The notes beneath the pieces were generated by a model, which ran no database searches, was not told the origin of the DNA, and saw nothing but the letters and a program-made list of their open reading frames with translations. The position numbers and the translations under genes were made by a program. From Gordius sp. MW1 (taxonomy: Eukaryota > Nematomorpha > Gordioida > Gordea > Gordiidae): a stretch of DNA of 64,000 nt. The stretch covers positions 1,798,001 through 1,862,000 of the forward strand of contig OZ038528.1 in the NCBI GenBank assembly GCA_964036665.1, given 5' to 3'. How positions within the stretch are numbered: the first letter of the stretch is position 1; the number at the start of each line of letters is the position of its first letter. Below, one piece after another: positions 9,265 through 20,956 of this stretch.

Positions 9265-9507
9265 AACTTCAGAGGTTGGGTCAAAAATGTTAACACGGAT
9301 GGTATTTGGGGTATTAATTACCCCAAACTAATAGCTATAACTTAGATATTTTATAATATAAACTTGTCAAAATTTGTTAATATATTAATTTGTCTATTTG
9401 ATCAAGTGGTTTTAATTTTATGCCTATAATTATAGAAAACGAATTTATTTTGCACAGCATTTTTAAAAGGCTTGGGGTCATTATAACCCCACCCGACCTC
9501 TGAAGTG
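9265..9507. mobile_element. piggyBac-type MITE
   Basis: 243 bp flanked by TTAA on both sides (9261-9264 and 9508-9511). Terminal inverted repeats are ACTTCAGAGGTTGGGT and ACCCGACCTCTGAAGT. The interior has GGGGT...ACCCC inverted subterminal motifs and no coding capacity. The TTAA duplication is characteristic of piggyBac transposition. Confidence 0.75.
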
Positions 9508-9763
9508 TTAAAGGTGAAGCTGTGTAAGGCAATTCAATCTAGCTAGAAATTTTCAAAAATAATCCATTTTATATAAAAAGTCACACCCTACCCTAGCCCT
9601 ACAATAATTTGATTATGCCCGAATCTTATCAAAGCGTGCCCGCCCGAAAAGTAAAACGTGCCCGCCCGGGCCCGCCCGAAAGGTAAAATTTCAGACAGTT
9701 GACTGGCCCGGCCCATGGGCCGGGTCGGGCATCGGGCCGGGCAATCTGGTCTCTGGGGAATGA

Positions 9764-11238
9764 TTATTATTATTGTATTTGCCAAAATGTTGAGTTGTCC
9801 AAAAACAAAGATTTTGTTTTTAAAATCTTATTATCTTTTTCCCACCAGAAAAATTTATTATAACGATTCGTTATATAATGGAATCATTTTAAAACCTCAT
9901 TTCAATATTACGTTAAAACAATTATGGTATGGGGGTTTACTCTTAACCATCATAAACGTGAATTCAATCTAATTTGGCCTTATATATACCTATCTCGCTC
10001 GATTAAAATTAACTATGACATACTGATGAGCTCCAATAAGAGCGAAAACGTTATAGGTGTGTTATTATTTTAGAGTCACATGCTAAAAGAGTTAGGGATA
10101 AATTTAGCCAAATTAGTCTCTAATTTAAAGATTGCCCTAGATGGAATATAAGTTAGAGTTATTATTATTTGATTCGCTGTTACCACCCTTATTAAATCGG
10201 GCCCTCTCTTCATAATAGTCGCTATATAGTTTTACCAACGGTATCATTTTATTAAAATTAACATTTTTGTCGATATACCCGTTCCAATTTAAGCTGTAAT
10301 TGATTTGTACAAAGTCACTGGTACAATCTTTTTAATTCCGTAGTTTCGTTATTATTTAACTTTATGAAATTTTCATTGTAAATAAAATAGATTTATTCTG
10401 CTTTGGATTGGAACTACCCCTTTTGAGCTATGTTTACAACCGTTCGGTACAATTTACAAAATATATTTGTTAGATCAATATTTATAAACGGCTTTTACCC
10501 TTAAACGATCGATATCAGAAAATTTTTGTAAACCAAAATGAACACTATTTTCATTGGCAATTCCTATTAATTAATATCCTTAACAAGACTTATCGCTTTT
10601 TGATTAGTTTTCGTTTTTAGATTTAATGGGTATAGATGCTATATTAATGAGTAATCTTTGATTGTCAAAACATCCCTTATTATCGAATTGGTTCAAAGAA
10701 GGAAATAAATGATGTAAGGAGCACCACCTTTTATACATCGGGTTTCGGGCCAGGCTGGGGTAGAAATTGCAAATTACATTATAGTATTTAAATAGATTTA
10801 TAATAGCTATTACGACTATAGATTATTTCAAATAAAATGGAACTTTTGAAAATATATTTTATAAAATTGAATTTTAGCTTAGCTAAATAAATTTTGTAAC
10901 GAATGAAAATGAATTTTTTATTTTAAATTTATCCTACTTAATTATGAGTAATAATTAATGGTATATCTAGATGGTAAATAATTTTCAAAAATATAATTGG
11001 ATGTGGAAGTTATGGAAGTTTATTGAACTAATGGAAGTTTATTGAATAGTAAATATGTAAGATATGATAATGTAAATAAAGTAAATGATAATGCTTAAGT
11101 GTAGGATGATGATGTTTTAATGTATGTATATAGGTGATGTTGGTTGAAATTGAATGTACGTGAATATGTTATCATGACATGTATGTGTTCTAGAAAACCA
11201 TAATCATCTAATGTATGAATGTCTGTTTTTCATGTAAT
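9764..11238. other. Intergenic DNA, no gene seen
   Basis: AT-rich with no coding similarity. A short GC-rich patch at about 10735-10765 resembles the CCCG-type hAT ends. Confidence 0.5.
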
Positions 11239-11385
11239 GGTATTAACATGTGTATATGTTGTTCATGTTATGGGTTAACATATGTGTATATATTGTTCAT
11301 GTTATGGGTTAACATGTGTGTGTTCGGTGTTCATGTTATGTATTAACATGTGTGTATATGTTGTTCATGTTATGTGTTAACATTC
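11239..11385. repeat. Short tandem repeat (about 36-bp unit, four copies)
   Basis: Repeats of GTTCATGTTATGGGTTAACA with a TGTGTATAT spacer. It ends at a run of C beside the BEL/Pao relic. Confidence 0.7.
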
Positions 11386-11392
11386 TGCCCCC

Positions 11393-11870
11393 CCCCCCCG
11401 TTGAAAGTACTATCATCCAAATTGGTAGATCCGTGAAGAATATCATCGATAGGTAATACATGCAGTCTTGTTACTGGCCTTTTGATCAAACCAGCTATGT
11501 TCTTAAAGTAACTACTCTAGTTACTCCATCGGAGCCTGGGTGAATTTCTTGAATACGGGCTAAAGGCCATTTGAGAGGTGGCGTGTTATCCTCCTTAATT
11601 ATTACAAGTTGACCGACCTTTACATTCTGAAATGATTTTTTCCATTTTTTACGCATCTGAAATTGATTTAAATACTCCTTTGACCATCGGCGCCAAAATT
11701 GCTGTCGTAATAATTCTGTGTGCTGCCATCGAGATAAAGTATTCAATTTTGCAGATGTCCAATCAGGTTCAGAGATAGAAGTGAAAGAAGAGCCAATCAA
11801 AAAATGCGCGGGAGTTAAGCATGATAAGTCATTTGGATCTTCTGACAATTGTGTAAGAGGTCAGGCAACA
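11393..11870 (-). pseudogene. BEL/Pao retrotransposon pol 3' fragment (DUF5641 region)
   Basis: About 117 codons on the minus strand carry the C-terminal region that follows the integrase in BEL/Pao polyproteins: LTPAHFLIG, LSRWQHTELLRQQFWRRWSK, VIIKEDNTPPLKWPLARI and HPGSDGVTRVVTLRT. The usual KRPVTRLHVLP continuation is present but in another frame after a stop near 11495, so the copy is dead. No LTR, protease or reverse transcriptase is seen next to it. Confidence 0.85.
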
Positions 11871-12352
11871 TTAGAGTTGCTAATAATATAAATATTCATA
11901 AAAATTGGAATTCTTTCCTAAGTTAACATTTAAATAAAATTCTAGATTTAATGCCTAACTTTGGATTTATTTTAAAATTTACCTTTTTTATAATCAGATA
12001 GATGTACTCTGTTTTAAACCAAATTTGAAAAAGTGTAAATAATTAATATTTTATTGAGATTAATTATATCCAAACATTTGAATAAAAGGTTAAAATAGTT
12101 AATCATAGTTTCGTCTCTTATATTTTAGTACTTGATCTAAACCAAAATGATGAAGTCAAAAACATTACCCTAATCCGGCACAACACACCTCGCTTTCTAT
12201 TTTTCATCACTATCGAGTATTAAAACAAAATAAATAAACCAAACACGAGCCCATAAAAGCATAGCAATTTATAAATTACATAAATTTTGATAGCCGAAAA
12301 ACAAATTTTTACATGTTATAAATAACACCTCGAGACATCTTTAATACATAAA
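11871..12352. other. Intergenic DNA, no gene seen
   Basis: AT-rich. A weak copy of the GAGCCCATAAATTGCATAGC dispersed repeat occurs near 12250. Confidence 0.4.
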
Positions 12353-12607
12353 TAAGAGGTCAGATTTGTTAGAATTTTTCTGCCCAAACCCGGCCCGAGC
12401 ACTAATATCGTTACATGTTTCAAAAAATTTTATTTTAATTTCTGATTTTGATGAGAATTAGGAATTAACAAACATTATACAATCAGATTAAACACGAGAA
12501 CAATATAATACATTATTTAAAAACAACATTGAGCCCGAATTTTCATAGCGCCCGTCCGGGCCTGCTCAAAAATCGCAATTTAGGGCCGGGCTTTTCTGGT
12601 CTCTGTT
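12353..12607. mobile_element. MITE related to the CCCG-rich hAT at 8466-9755
   Basis: Starts AGAGGTCAGATTTG and ends TTTTCTGGTCTCTG, the same ends as the 8466-9755 element, with GCCCGGGC-rich subterminal parts and only about 255 bp in all. No clear target duplication. It ends 26 bases past the WDR25 stop codon (minus strand), so it probably lies in the 3' untranslated region. Confidence 0.55.
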
Positions 12608-12633
12608 AGACATAGCGAAACAAGTTATAATAA

Positions 12634-15600
12634 TCATTCGTAATTAGTGGAAATTCCAGGATTATTTGTCGTATCATTGTGGACATGAACAAAATCTCCA
12701 TTTTCATTTCCAAGCATAAAAGAAGAATTTGTGTGTGGGTTAATGGCTATGGCTGTAATTGCAGATCGAAGAGCACTTACTTGGCCTTGCTCGGATGTGG
12801 CAAAAATAGGTTGCCAGGTCTTTATGATCCCTCCACTTTTGGCGTTGTAAATGTATACTTTACCATCGCTACTGCCCGACAGCAAATAGTTCCCGTCGGC
12901 TGTTTGATCCATGCCTATGGCGTAGCCTTCTACCTGGATGATAGGGTTGAATTAAATTTGTTCAAATTTCAACAAAATTAGAGGTATTTGCGATGCACTT
13001 CATTCTAAGTAAAAGTTTTAATATATCAGTTTTTTAATCTGGCCCTAAGTTTAGCAATGACAATTTTTATTTTTTAGGCTGGGTCGAATTCGAGTTCGGA
13101 GGGCAAAATCTAGAGCTTTAGAAAAAACTGGGGGCTTCGCCCCCAGACCCCCTTGGGGGCTTCGTCCCCAAACCCCCTGCTGGAAGAGGGGACGACTCAT
13201 CTATTCTACGTATAAATGTAGCATATTTGCTATGCAATTTATGGGCGAGAAAGGTGTGAAGGGGCGAGAATGCCTATAGGGGGTAGGATAATTGCTAGGG
13301 TTTCCCCCTTGACTACTCCCATGCTAGTTACACAACATAAAAATCTACTTTTTTGTAAAAAAAAATAAAATTCATTTAAATTTAAAACCTCAATTTTACT
13401 CGCCGTTTTATAACGCATGTTTTGCATGTGATAAAAATTTGAAGAAGAAAAAAATAGTATTTTTTTAATTTGGCATAAGCTGGCCATGTAACAAGGGATT
13501 GTTTTGTAAAATGAAATGTGAACATTCAATTAATCAAATATACTTTAAATTAAAAATTCTATTATTAATTCAAAAAGTGAGCCCATAACTGCATAGCAAT
13601 TAAAATCCATATTGTCGTAAAGAATGTTTCCAGTTATAACAACAATTATCCTCGTCTAGGTTAGGCTTTCTTTAGTGTATTACTAATTTTATATTAATTT
13701 ATTTGCTAAAATATAAAAGGCAAGGAGGGGGTTATAAAAATAACCAGGCCAATTGATGAACCTTAAATTAAATTCTGGCTTCTACTATTAATATAAAACT
13801 ATTGGTATTCTCTTCCATATATAAATCTGCCAATATTGTGAAATAATCTTCATCTCCTCCACTCCCGCCCCCTAGCGGTGGGCGGATAAGAGAGGAAGAT
13901 AGGGGTAGGGGTTTAACCTTGGCATAGCGCCATTGAAAAAAAAATGAATATAAAATGACGAAGGTATAATTTCCCCCTTTCCCCTTTTAATTGCTATATA
14001 ATAATAATTCTAATATATTGATTATCTAGTTGTAATTTTCAATTATGACAACTGCAATTTCAAACCTAAATATTAGGTTAATTCTAAGTGTTAGAAAATA
14101 GTTTCAATTAAAATAACAACAGGCGGAAATTAGAAATAATAAAATTAATTAATCAACTTTTTAATAATAATAGAGAATTGGATTGCCTGTTACGACCGCA
14201 CAACTAAAAATGATAAAATTTAATAACTTCCTTTTGGTTAATGTAAAATGTTATTAAATTGGGATAATTCCTATTGAGGCTTATAATAAAAATTTTTGAA
14301 AATAAAATTTAAATATATAAAAATGCGTTAGATATTAAAAAATATGACTTTTAAAAATAAGATGTAATAATAATTAGATTTATTAATAAGATATCTAAAA
14401 ATAAAATAGTAAAGATATTCAAAAATGGTAAAAGGCACTTTTTCATTGGTCAGCAGCCAGGACAGGGTAGAGGTGGTTATAAATTCATAATAGTCGAAAA
14501 AAACGAAAAAATAAACTTGGATTCATATTTTGGCCAATGGTCATTTTTTCCATCGGTCAGCACCCAACGGACGGCCAAAAAGTCATAATAGCATTGGTAG
14601 TAACAGGAACAATCATAATAGTCGAAAAAAACGAAAAAATAAACTTGGATTTTCATTTTGGCCAATGGTCATTTTTTTCATTGGTCAGCACCCAACGGAC
14701 GGCAAAAAAAGTCATAATAGCATTGGTAGTAACAGGAACAATCATAATAGTCAAAAAAAGGAAAAAAATAAACTTGGATTCACATTTTGGCCAATGGTCA
14801 TTTTTTCCATCGGTCAGCAGCCAACGGACGGCCAAAAAGTCATAATAGCATTGGTAGTAACAGGAACAATCATAATAGTCGAAAAAAAACGAAAAAATAA
14901 ACTTGGATTCACATTTTGGCCATTGGTCATTTTTTCCATCGGTCAGCAGCCAACGGACGGCCAAAAAGTCTTATTATCAATGGTAGTAACAGGTAGCAAT
15001 GGTAGTAACAGGAACAATCATAATAGTCGAAAAAAACGAAAAAATAAACTTGGATTCACATTTTGGCCAATGGTCATTTTTTCCATCGGTCAGCAGCCAA
15101 CGGACGGCCAAAAAGTCTTATTATCAATGGTAGTAACAGGTAGCAATGGTAGTAACAGGAACAATTATAATAGTCGAAAAAAAAACGAAAAAATAAACTT
15201 GGATTCACATTTTGGCCAATGGTCATTTTTTCCATCGGTCAGCAGCCAACGGACGGCCAAAAAGTCTTATTATCAATGGTGGTAACAGGTAGCAATGGTA
15301 GTAACAGGAACAATCATAATAGTCGAAAAAAAACGAAAAAATAAACTTGGATTCACATTTTGGCCAATGGTCATTTTTTCCATCGGTCAGCAGCCAACGG
15401 ACGGCCAAAAAGTCTTATTATCAATGGTAGTAACAGGTAGCAATGGTAGTAACAGGAACAATTATAATAGTCGAAAAAAAAACGAAAAAATAAACTTGGA
15501 TTCACATTTTGGCCAATGGTCATTTTTTCCATCGGTCAGCAGCCAACGGACGGCCAAAAAGTCTTATTATCAATGGTAGTAACAGGTAGCAATGGTAGTA

Positions 15601-18514
15601 ACAGGAACAATTATAATAGTCGAAAAAAAAACGAAAAAATAAACTTGGATTCACATTTTGGCCAATGGTCATTTTTTCCATCGGTCAGCAGCCAACGGAC
15701 GGCCAAAAAGTCTTATTATCAATGGTAGTAACAGGTAGCAATGGTAGTAACAGGAACAATTATAATAGTCGAAAAAAAAACGAAAAAATAAACTTGGATT
15801 CACATTTTGGCCAATGGTCATTTTTTCCATCGGTCAGCAGCCAACGGACGGCCAAAAAGTCTTATTATCAATGGTAGTAACAGGTAGCAATGGTAGTAAC
15901 AGGAACAATCATAATAGTCGAAAAAAAACGAAAAAATAAACTTGGATTCACATTTTGGCCAATGGTCATTTTTTCCATCGGTCAGCAGCCAACGGACGGC
16001 CAAAAAGTCTTATTATCAATGGTAGTAACAGGTAGCAATGGTAGTAACAGGAACAATCATAATAGTCGAAAAAAAACGAAAAAATAAACTTGGATTCACA
16101 TTTTGGCCAATGGTCATTTTTTCCATCGGTCAGCAGCCAACGGACGGCCAAAAAGTCTTATTATCAATGGTAGTAACAGGAACAATCATAATAGGCGAAA
16201 AAAACCCGGGATTCGAACCCAAAAACTGGTTAAATTAACAAAAATTAAAAGTAAACAAAACAAGACACTCGGTGCTTGACATCCACGTTCGGTGCGTGAC
16301 ACCGAAGAGCGTGACAAACAAAATGGAAAGTGAGCCCATAAATTGCATAGCAATTAAAAATGAAGTAAAAACTGTTTAAATAATCTAAAAATTGCAATGC
16401 ATACGAATGCATTGAGAAAATTGGTATATAGTTAATCTACCCTACTACAGTTTAAAACAACATTTAAGTTGGTCTTACTAGATTGCTATTAAATCTTAAA
16501 ATGTTGCCTTTAAGTATTAGATTTCTTTGATTGAAATCTGATTGGAAATTTTCAAATAATTAGAAATACCATTTCTAAAATAAACTGGTATAATTGTTAG
16601 AAGACCTAACCCAAGCAGTAAACAAGCTGACCACAAACCTTTAAAAAAATAAATAATTTAAATAGTTTGGGAATTTTGAGCAATTATTACATTCCAAACG
16701 TAATTCAACTGTCTACTAAACCGGCTAAGCAAACTTAAAACATTTCTGTATTTGATGAGATCATGGTTAAATAATCAAAAAAATAATAAAAAGTATTGCA
16801 TTTAATTACCATCATTTTAAAATAACACCGAGCAAAGCCTTTATCTTAACCTTAAACCTCAACCTAACACTTATCAATGAAACTTGATAAGTAAGGTTGG
16901 TGGAATATGTAGCCCATTTTTTGTGACTGGCAAAATTAGATTAAAAGAAAAATCATTTGATAACTATAGAAAAACTTATTTAAGCAGTGGACTGTAAGAT
17001 ATCAATATTCATTTATAAAGACTGTATACACCTAATCTCTTTTGGAACAGTAAACTATATATATTTCAATACAATAAGATATCTGCTTTTAATCTTTGTG
17101 AATACTTTGTATTCAACCTTAAAGTATTTTATTTGGCTCTCATGAGGCACATTATTAAATTACACACAAATACATTTTATGATGTTAATTTAATTATGAA
17201 AATTTTTATTATTTTTTTTTTGCAAATTGTCTCAATCAATAAGGCATAATATATTCAAAAAAAATTATTCATAAGTACCCTATGTCCTTGGTATCTTCTG
17301 TGTTTGTTCATTTTGTATGGAGCATTAGCCTGAAATGCTGCAATATAATTACCATTGGATTGGGCATAAAAATCTTTTTCATTTTTGGCTAAGCACAATT
17401 TTGGGCATGTATATTTTTCCTAAAAATTTAACAAACTTTTTCAAAAAATGCTAATTATTTTAATAATACATTTAGATCTATTGTTTAAAAAGGCATAATT
17501 TAAAATTTAAGGCTGAGCATTTCATAAAAATACATATACTAAATCCAAGTTGCATACTCAAGATATATCTACAATGTTAAGTTAAAATAGTGATTGTAAA
17601 TTTTTCTTTAAAACCAAAATTTAAATAGATTCTAAAACATATGATTAATGACTTTTCATGGAAGTTTATATAGAAAGTGCATATAAGTATTATAGTTTAG
17701 ATTTATTTTCTCATATAAAATATTTTTATACCTTATATATCTGATTTGACATTATGACTTTAGCCCTAAAGTCCCAAGCAAGAATATTATGTTCTGTAGC
17801 ATCTCTAGAAACTGAATCCCCTGAATTAATAAAAGTTTCACAATCTGGCAAGAATATAGTATCTAATGACTATTTATCAAAATTATATATTATGTTAAAA
17901 ACTACTCACATTTCCAAACATAGCATGATAGTTTTTTTGTGGGTTTTTGTTGGATCTGATATCCCAACAAACTAGTTCATTATATGAGCCTAAGACTATT
18001 ATGTTATCATTAAGTGGATGAATTGCTAATGAGGTAATATATTGTGGAAAATCAAAACAAGTCTTGGCAGAACCTTTTTAAGAACATTATTTAGAAATAA
18101 ATTGTATTAAATACCCTTTTCAACATCAAAAATTACAGCATTTTTACAATAAGAAGTGCATACAATGTTGTCATTTGACTTAAACCATAAAGCTCTACTG
18201 ACTCCTTTATCAAATTTAAAACTCTGCAATTTATTAATATTTTTAATATTCCAAATTTCCAGTGATCCATCTAGCGAAGAAATGAGGCATAAGTCATGAT
18301 AACTGTGGCCCCAATCTATGGTAGATATTTTTGCGTTGTATTTGTAGAAGTATTTGGTAGCTAGGTAGGAAAAGTTAAACCGATCTTTAACCAAGTTATT
18401 GCCTTTTTCGGGAAAACAAAAAGTAGACCCAGTGTGACAAAATGTGTTTGATTTTTCATTTTCATCTATTTTTGAACGTTTGCGCTTTGATACATATGGT
18501 TTGCATATGTTCAT
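12634..18514 (-). CDS. WDR25: WD repeat-containing protein 25 (CDC40/PRP17-like WD40 protein)
   Basis: Five exons on the minus strand: 18514-18115, 18073-17910, 17869-17732, 17419-17279 and 12933-12634, giving 380 residues with consistent phases. The protein starts MNICKPYVSKRKRSK and contains WD repeats: STIDWGHSYHDLCLISSLDG with LEIWN (exon 1), LAIHPLNDNIIVLGS with ELVCWDIRS (exon 2), a WDR25-type SRDATEHNILAWDFR block (exon 3), KMNKHRRYQGHR (exon 4) joined to VEGYAIGM, then LLSGSSDGKVYIYN (exon 5). The split EGH-VEGY element matches WDR25. The family resembles the splicing factor CDC40 but its own function is poorly known. The first intron is only 41 nt and its acceptor lacks a pyrimidine tract, so that junction is the least certain. 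Human WDR25 has a longer N-terminus. Confidence 0.85.
13125..13190. repeat. G/C-rich hairpin repeats in WDR25 intron 4
   Basis: Two consecutive GGGGGCTTCG(C/T)CCCC palindromes separated by AGACCC. Each could form a stable stem with a TTCG loop. Confidence 0.6.
14483..16197. repeat. Minisatellite of twelve 128-150-bp units in WDR25 intron 4
   Basis: Twelve tandem units, each containing CTTGGATTCACATTTTGGCC, CCATCGGTCAGCAGCC and AACGGACGGCC. The first four units are about 128-131 bp. The later ones are about 148-150 bp because GGTAGTAACAGG is duplicated with a GTAGCAAT spacer, so the array has expanded from a longer derived unit. Later units are nearly identical, which implies recent homogenisation. 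Several frames are open across units on both strands, but the apparent proteins are only repeats of the unit. Confidence 0.9.
16198..16360. repeat. tRNA B-box-like motif and dispersed repeat end
   Basis: On the minus strand GGGTTCGAATCCCGGG (about 16205-16220) is a perfect RNA polymerase III B-box, suggesting a tRNA-derived SINE piece fused to the minisatellite. AGTGAGCCCATAAATTGCAT at about 16330 recurs near 13575 and, reverse-complemented, near 31770. Confidence 0.4.
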
Positions 18515-18524
18515 CGATTATAAC

Positions 18525-18778
18525 CATAGACGTGTACCCCATTTTGGCAGCCATTTTAATAAGTGAAATATGAATTTTGGCCTATTTATATGGTTTGATA
18601 AATTTTTAAAATTGCTATAATGATTAAAATGGGTTGTTTCATGTTATAAGATCAATGGTTATTGTCTAATGCAATCCATCGCTATACAAACTCTACTTCA
18701 CTTATTAAAATGGCGGTCGTTTTTGGCAACACTTTTGATGCGCGAATATATAAGAGATGAGCAGTCTATTAGTCTATG
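18525..18778. mobile_element. hAT-type MITE at the WDR25 start codon
   Basis: 254 bp starting CATAGACGTG and ending TTAGTCTATG, flanked by the 8-bp duplication ATTATAAC (18517-18524 and 18779-18786). It belongs to the CATAGACTA family also seen at 23863, 26700 and 34768. The inner duplication ends two bases upstream of the WDR25 ATG, so the insertion splits the original 5' leader or promoter. Confidence 0.8.
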
Positions 18779-18786
18779 ATTATAAC

Positions 18787-20142
18787 TGATTATAACCTAT
18801 GATTATAAGTCAGTAGCGATGAAGACATAATTTTTTGGCGTTATCTCGCATGTTGCTTATGTAGTATAATTGGCTATGATTTACATTTGTTAAATAGAAA
18901 GTTGAGCATTTTTATGATAGAATAGTTGTTGATTCGGAGCTGTATAATTAGAGAACCTTATGTAACTTCTATATAGCATATATTATTAGTTTTACATTAT
19001 TATGACAATTTTATAAAAAATATATAGTGCAAATTATCAAATAACTCTAAGCAGAATTAGCTGTGACATATAAAACAATTAATTTTAATAAAATAAATAT
19101 GACTATCCTATGCTAACTGCCCCTCCCAATATTTGCAGTAAAACTTCGCATTTTATTTTCTATCCTTCCAATTATGTGTGGAAGCATGGAAGTAATAAAA
19201 AAAATAATAGAGCACCACATACAGATACAATTAATTTTTTCTTTCGGTATTTAATTTAAATAATATCTAGCATACCACCTATTTTAGGGGCTCAACATCT
19301 GGTAGCTGAGTGTGTAATTTTTATTATATATACTACCTTTGAAAAATGAGAAATATTTTTTAGACAAAAGATACATTGATATTTATCTGATTATAATACA
19401 ATTGGTTGAAAATAATACATTTATAAAATAATATAAACTAAGCGTATTTAATATGTTTTCATCTTTCTCTATTTAAAGAGGTCAGGAAGCCAAATAAGAT
19501 TAAAAATTAAATTTTTCGATTAAGATTATGATAGATTGTTTTAATTAAAATGCCGGGAATATTTGGAAGTGGAGAATCGACTGTCTATTTTTTAAATAAA
19601 GCCGAAGCCGTTTTTCCATATCCCGATTAGGGGAAATTATTAGGATAAAAATACGTGACCGTTGCATTATTTAAACTTTCGATCTTCGGCGAGAGCCATG
19701 AGGTCATAATTTATATTTAAGGAAGCGAACAAGTCGATGCATGTGAAGTTCCATTAAAACAAAGATTTATTATGGAGGTGTATATCATTGACCGTTTTTT
19801 GTTGATTCTATGGACTCACATATCACTCGTTTATTAATTGCAATTTAAAGTCTTGACTATTTTTGAAAATTTCCGCTTTCCGTAGTTGAATAACAATCAT
19901 TTCTAGAAAAAACAACGTTATATTGTATTTAATAAGTAGATTTTTAAGTTCAAATTTGTAGAGGCGTATAAGGGTAGTATTAGAGTTTAGTCAAACATAT
20001 GAGTGGACAGCCGTGACGTAATTTAAAGGTGTAATAAAAAAGAATGTGGAACAAAGTTTATGTTAAACTGAGTCCGGTTTGACCATTGTAAGGCTTGTTA
20101 GGATGAATATAATGAAAAGTTTTGTTAATAAGCAAGGTATTA
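18787..20142. other. Intergenic DNA, no gene seen
   Basis: Between the divergent WDR25 and adenylate-kinase-like genes. AT-rich with no recognisable coding segment or RNA gene. Confidence 0.5.
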
Positions 20143-20956
20143 TAGAGCCCAACAAAATAAAATTTCTTCTGCCCGAGCTCGGCCCGAGCCCCACTTCTCC
20201 AATTTTATTTAGCCCGGCCCGAGCCCGAAAGACTTTCTTTTTGGCCCGACCTGAGTCCCAGCCCGACCCAATTTTGCAAATAAAACTTTTGAAATTTTGA
20301 AAATTATTTAACCACTCATATAAATGCATTAGATTGTTATTACTCGTAATTTACAACTTGGATAAGTTTAAAATTAAAAAATGCATTTTCACTCGTTACA
20401 ATTTATTTAGCTAATAATTTAAAACTAAAAATATAACTTTAAAAAATACATTTTTTTAACAGTTCCAACTTTTAGAAATATTTACATATCTTATTTCCAT
20501 AGGCATACCCAGGTTGTGGATTAGAGGGGGGGGGCGAAACGTTTAAAAGTTCAATTAGGGGAGAGGCAAAACATAAAAATTCATTGAAATTTTTTTTTGT
20601 CATTTTGGGGGGGGGGCCGCTCCCCCCTGCCCCCCTGGCTACCCCCATGCTTATTTCTAAAGTTCTCACAGCTACTATGAATATATTTAAATACTAGAAT
20701 AAGAAAAATGTGCAATTCCGGTCAATTACTTTATGATTTATAACAGACAGGGGAAAAAGCTGACGTTTGGAAGATATATTATGTGCGCTGTGCGAAAATA
20801 ATTTTTTAAATTCGAGTTAAGTTAATTAAAATCTTATTTTATAAAACATTAGTTTGTTTCGTTCAATTCGGGCCGGGCTCGGGCCTTAAAAGTTTGCCCG
20901 ACCCTAAACCCGGGCCCGGCTCGGATCGGGCTTCGGGCGGCCCGTGCAGGGCTCTA
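20143..20956. mobile_element. Third CCCG-rich hAT-like element
   Basis: Ends TAGAGCCC (20143) and GGGCTCTA (20956) form inverted repeats, with GCCCGAGC/GGCCCGAG-type repeats just inside (20170-20270 and 20870-20950). The flanks share GGTAT (imperfect duplication AGGTATTA versus GGTATATA). No transposase remnant is seen. A CATGGGCGTAGCC-family MITE is nested at 20498-20649. Confidence 0.55.
20498..20649. mobile_element. CATGGGCGTAGCC-family MITE
   Basis: CATAGGCATACCCAGG at the left and CTGGCTACCCCCATG at the right, with G-run/C-run inner arms. It is nested in the 20143-20956 element. Confidence 0.6.

Larger units (their letters stand above)
8466..9755 (-). mobile_element. Second hAT remnant with CCCG-rich ends
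   Basis: Bounded by CAGAGGTCAGATT (8466) and its near complement ending CTCTG (9755), with a 6-bp direct repeat GGGAAT outside (8460-8465 and 9756-9761). Subterminal regions at 8500-8660 and 9600-9745 consist of GCCCGGCCCG-type repeats. A minus-strand hAT dimerisation motif lies near its right end in transposase orientation. A piggyBac MITE is inserted at 9265-9507. The middle of the transposase is missing. The duplication is shorter than the usual 8 bp, so one end may be slightly mis-set. Confidence 0.6.

Noticed and set aside
11239..11400. CRISPR-like or regulatory array
   Set aside because: Units are directly adjacent and imperfect without unique spacers, and the setting is eukaryotic. 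It is an ordinary minisatellite.
14477..16238. Long open frames (up to 251 codons) in several frames and both strands
   Set aside because: They come from a tandem repeat whose unit happens to lack stops. The apparent proteins are repeats of the unit and mutually exclusive frames look equally good.
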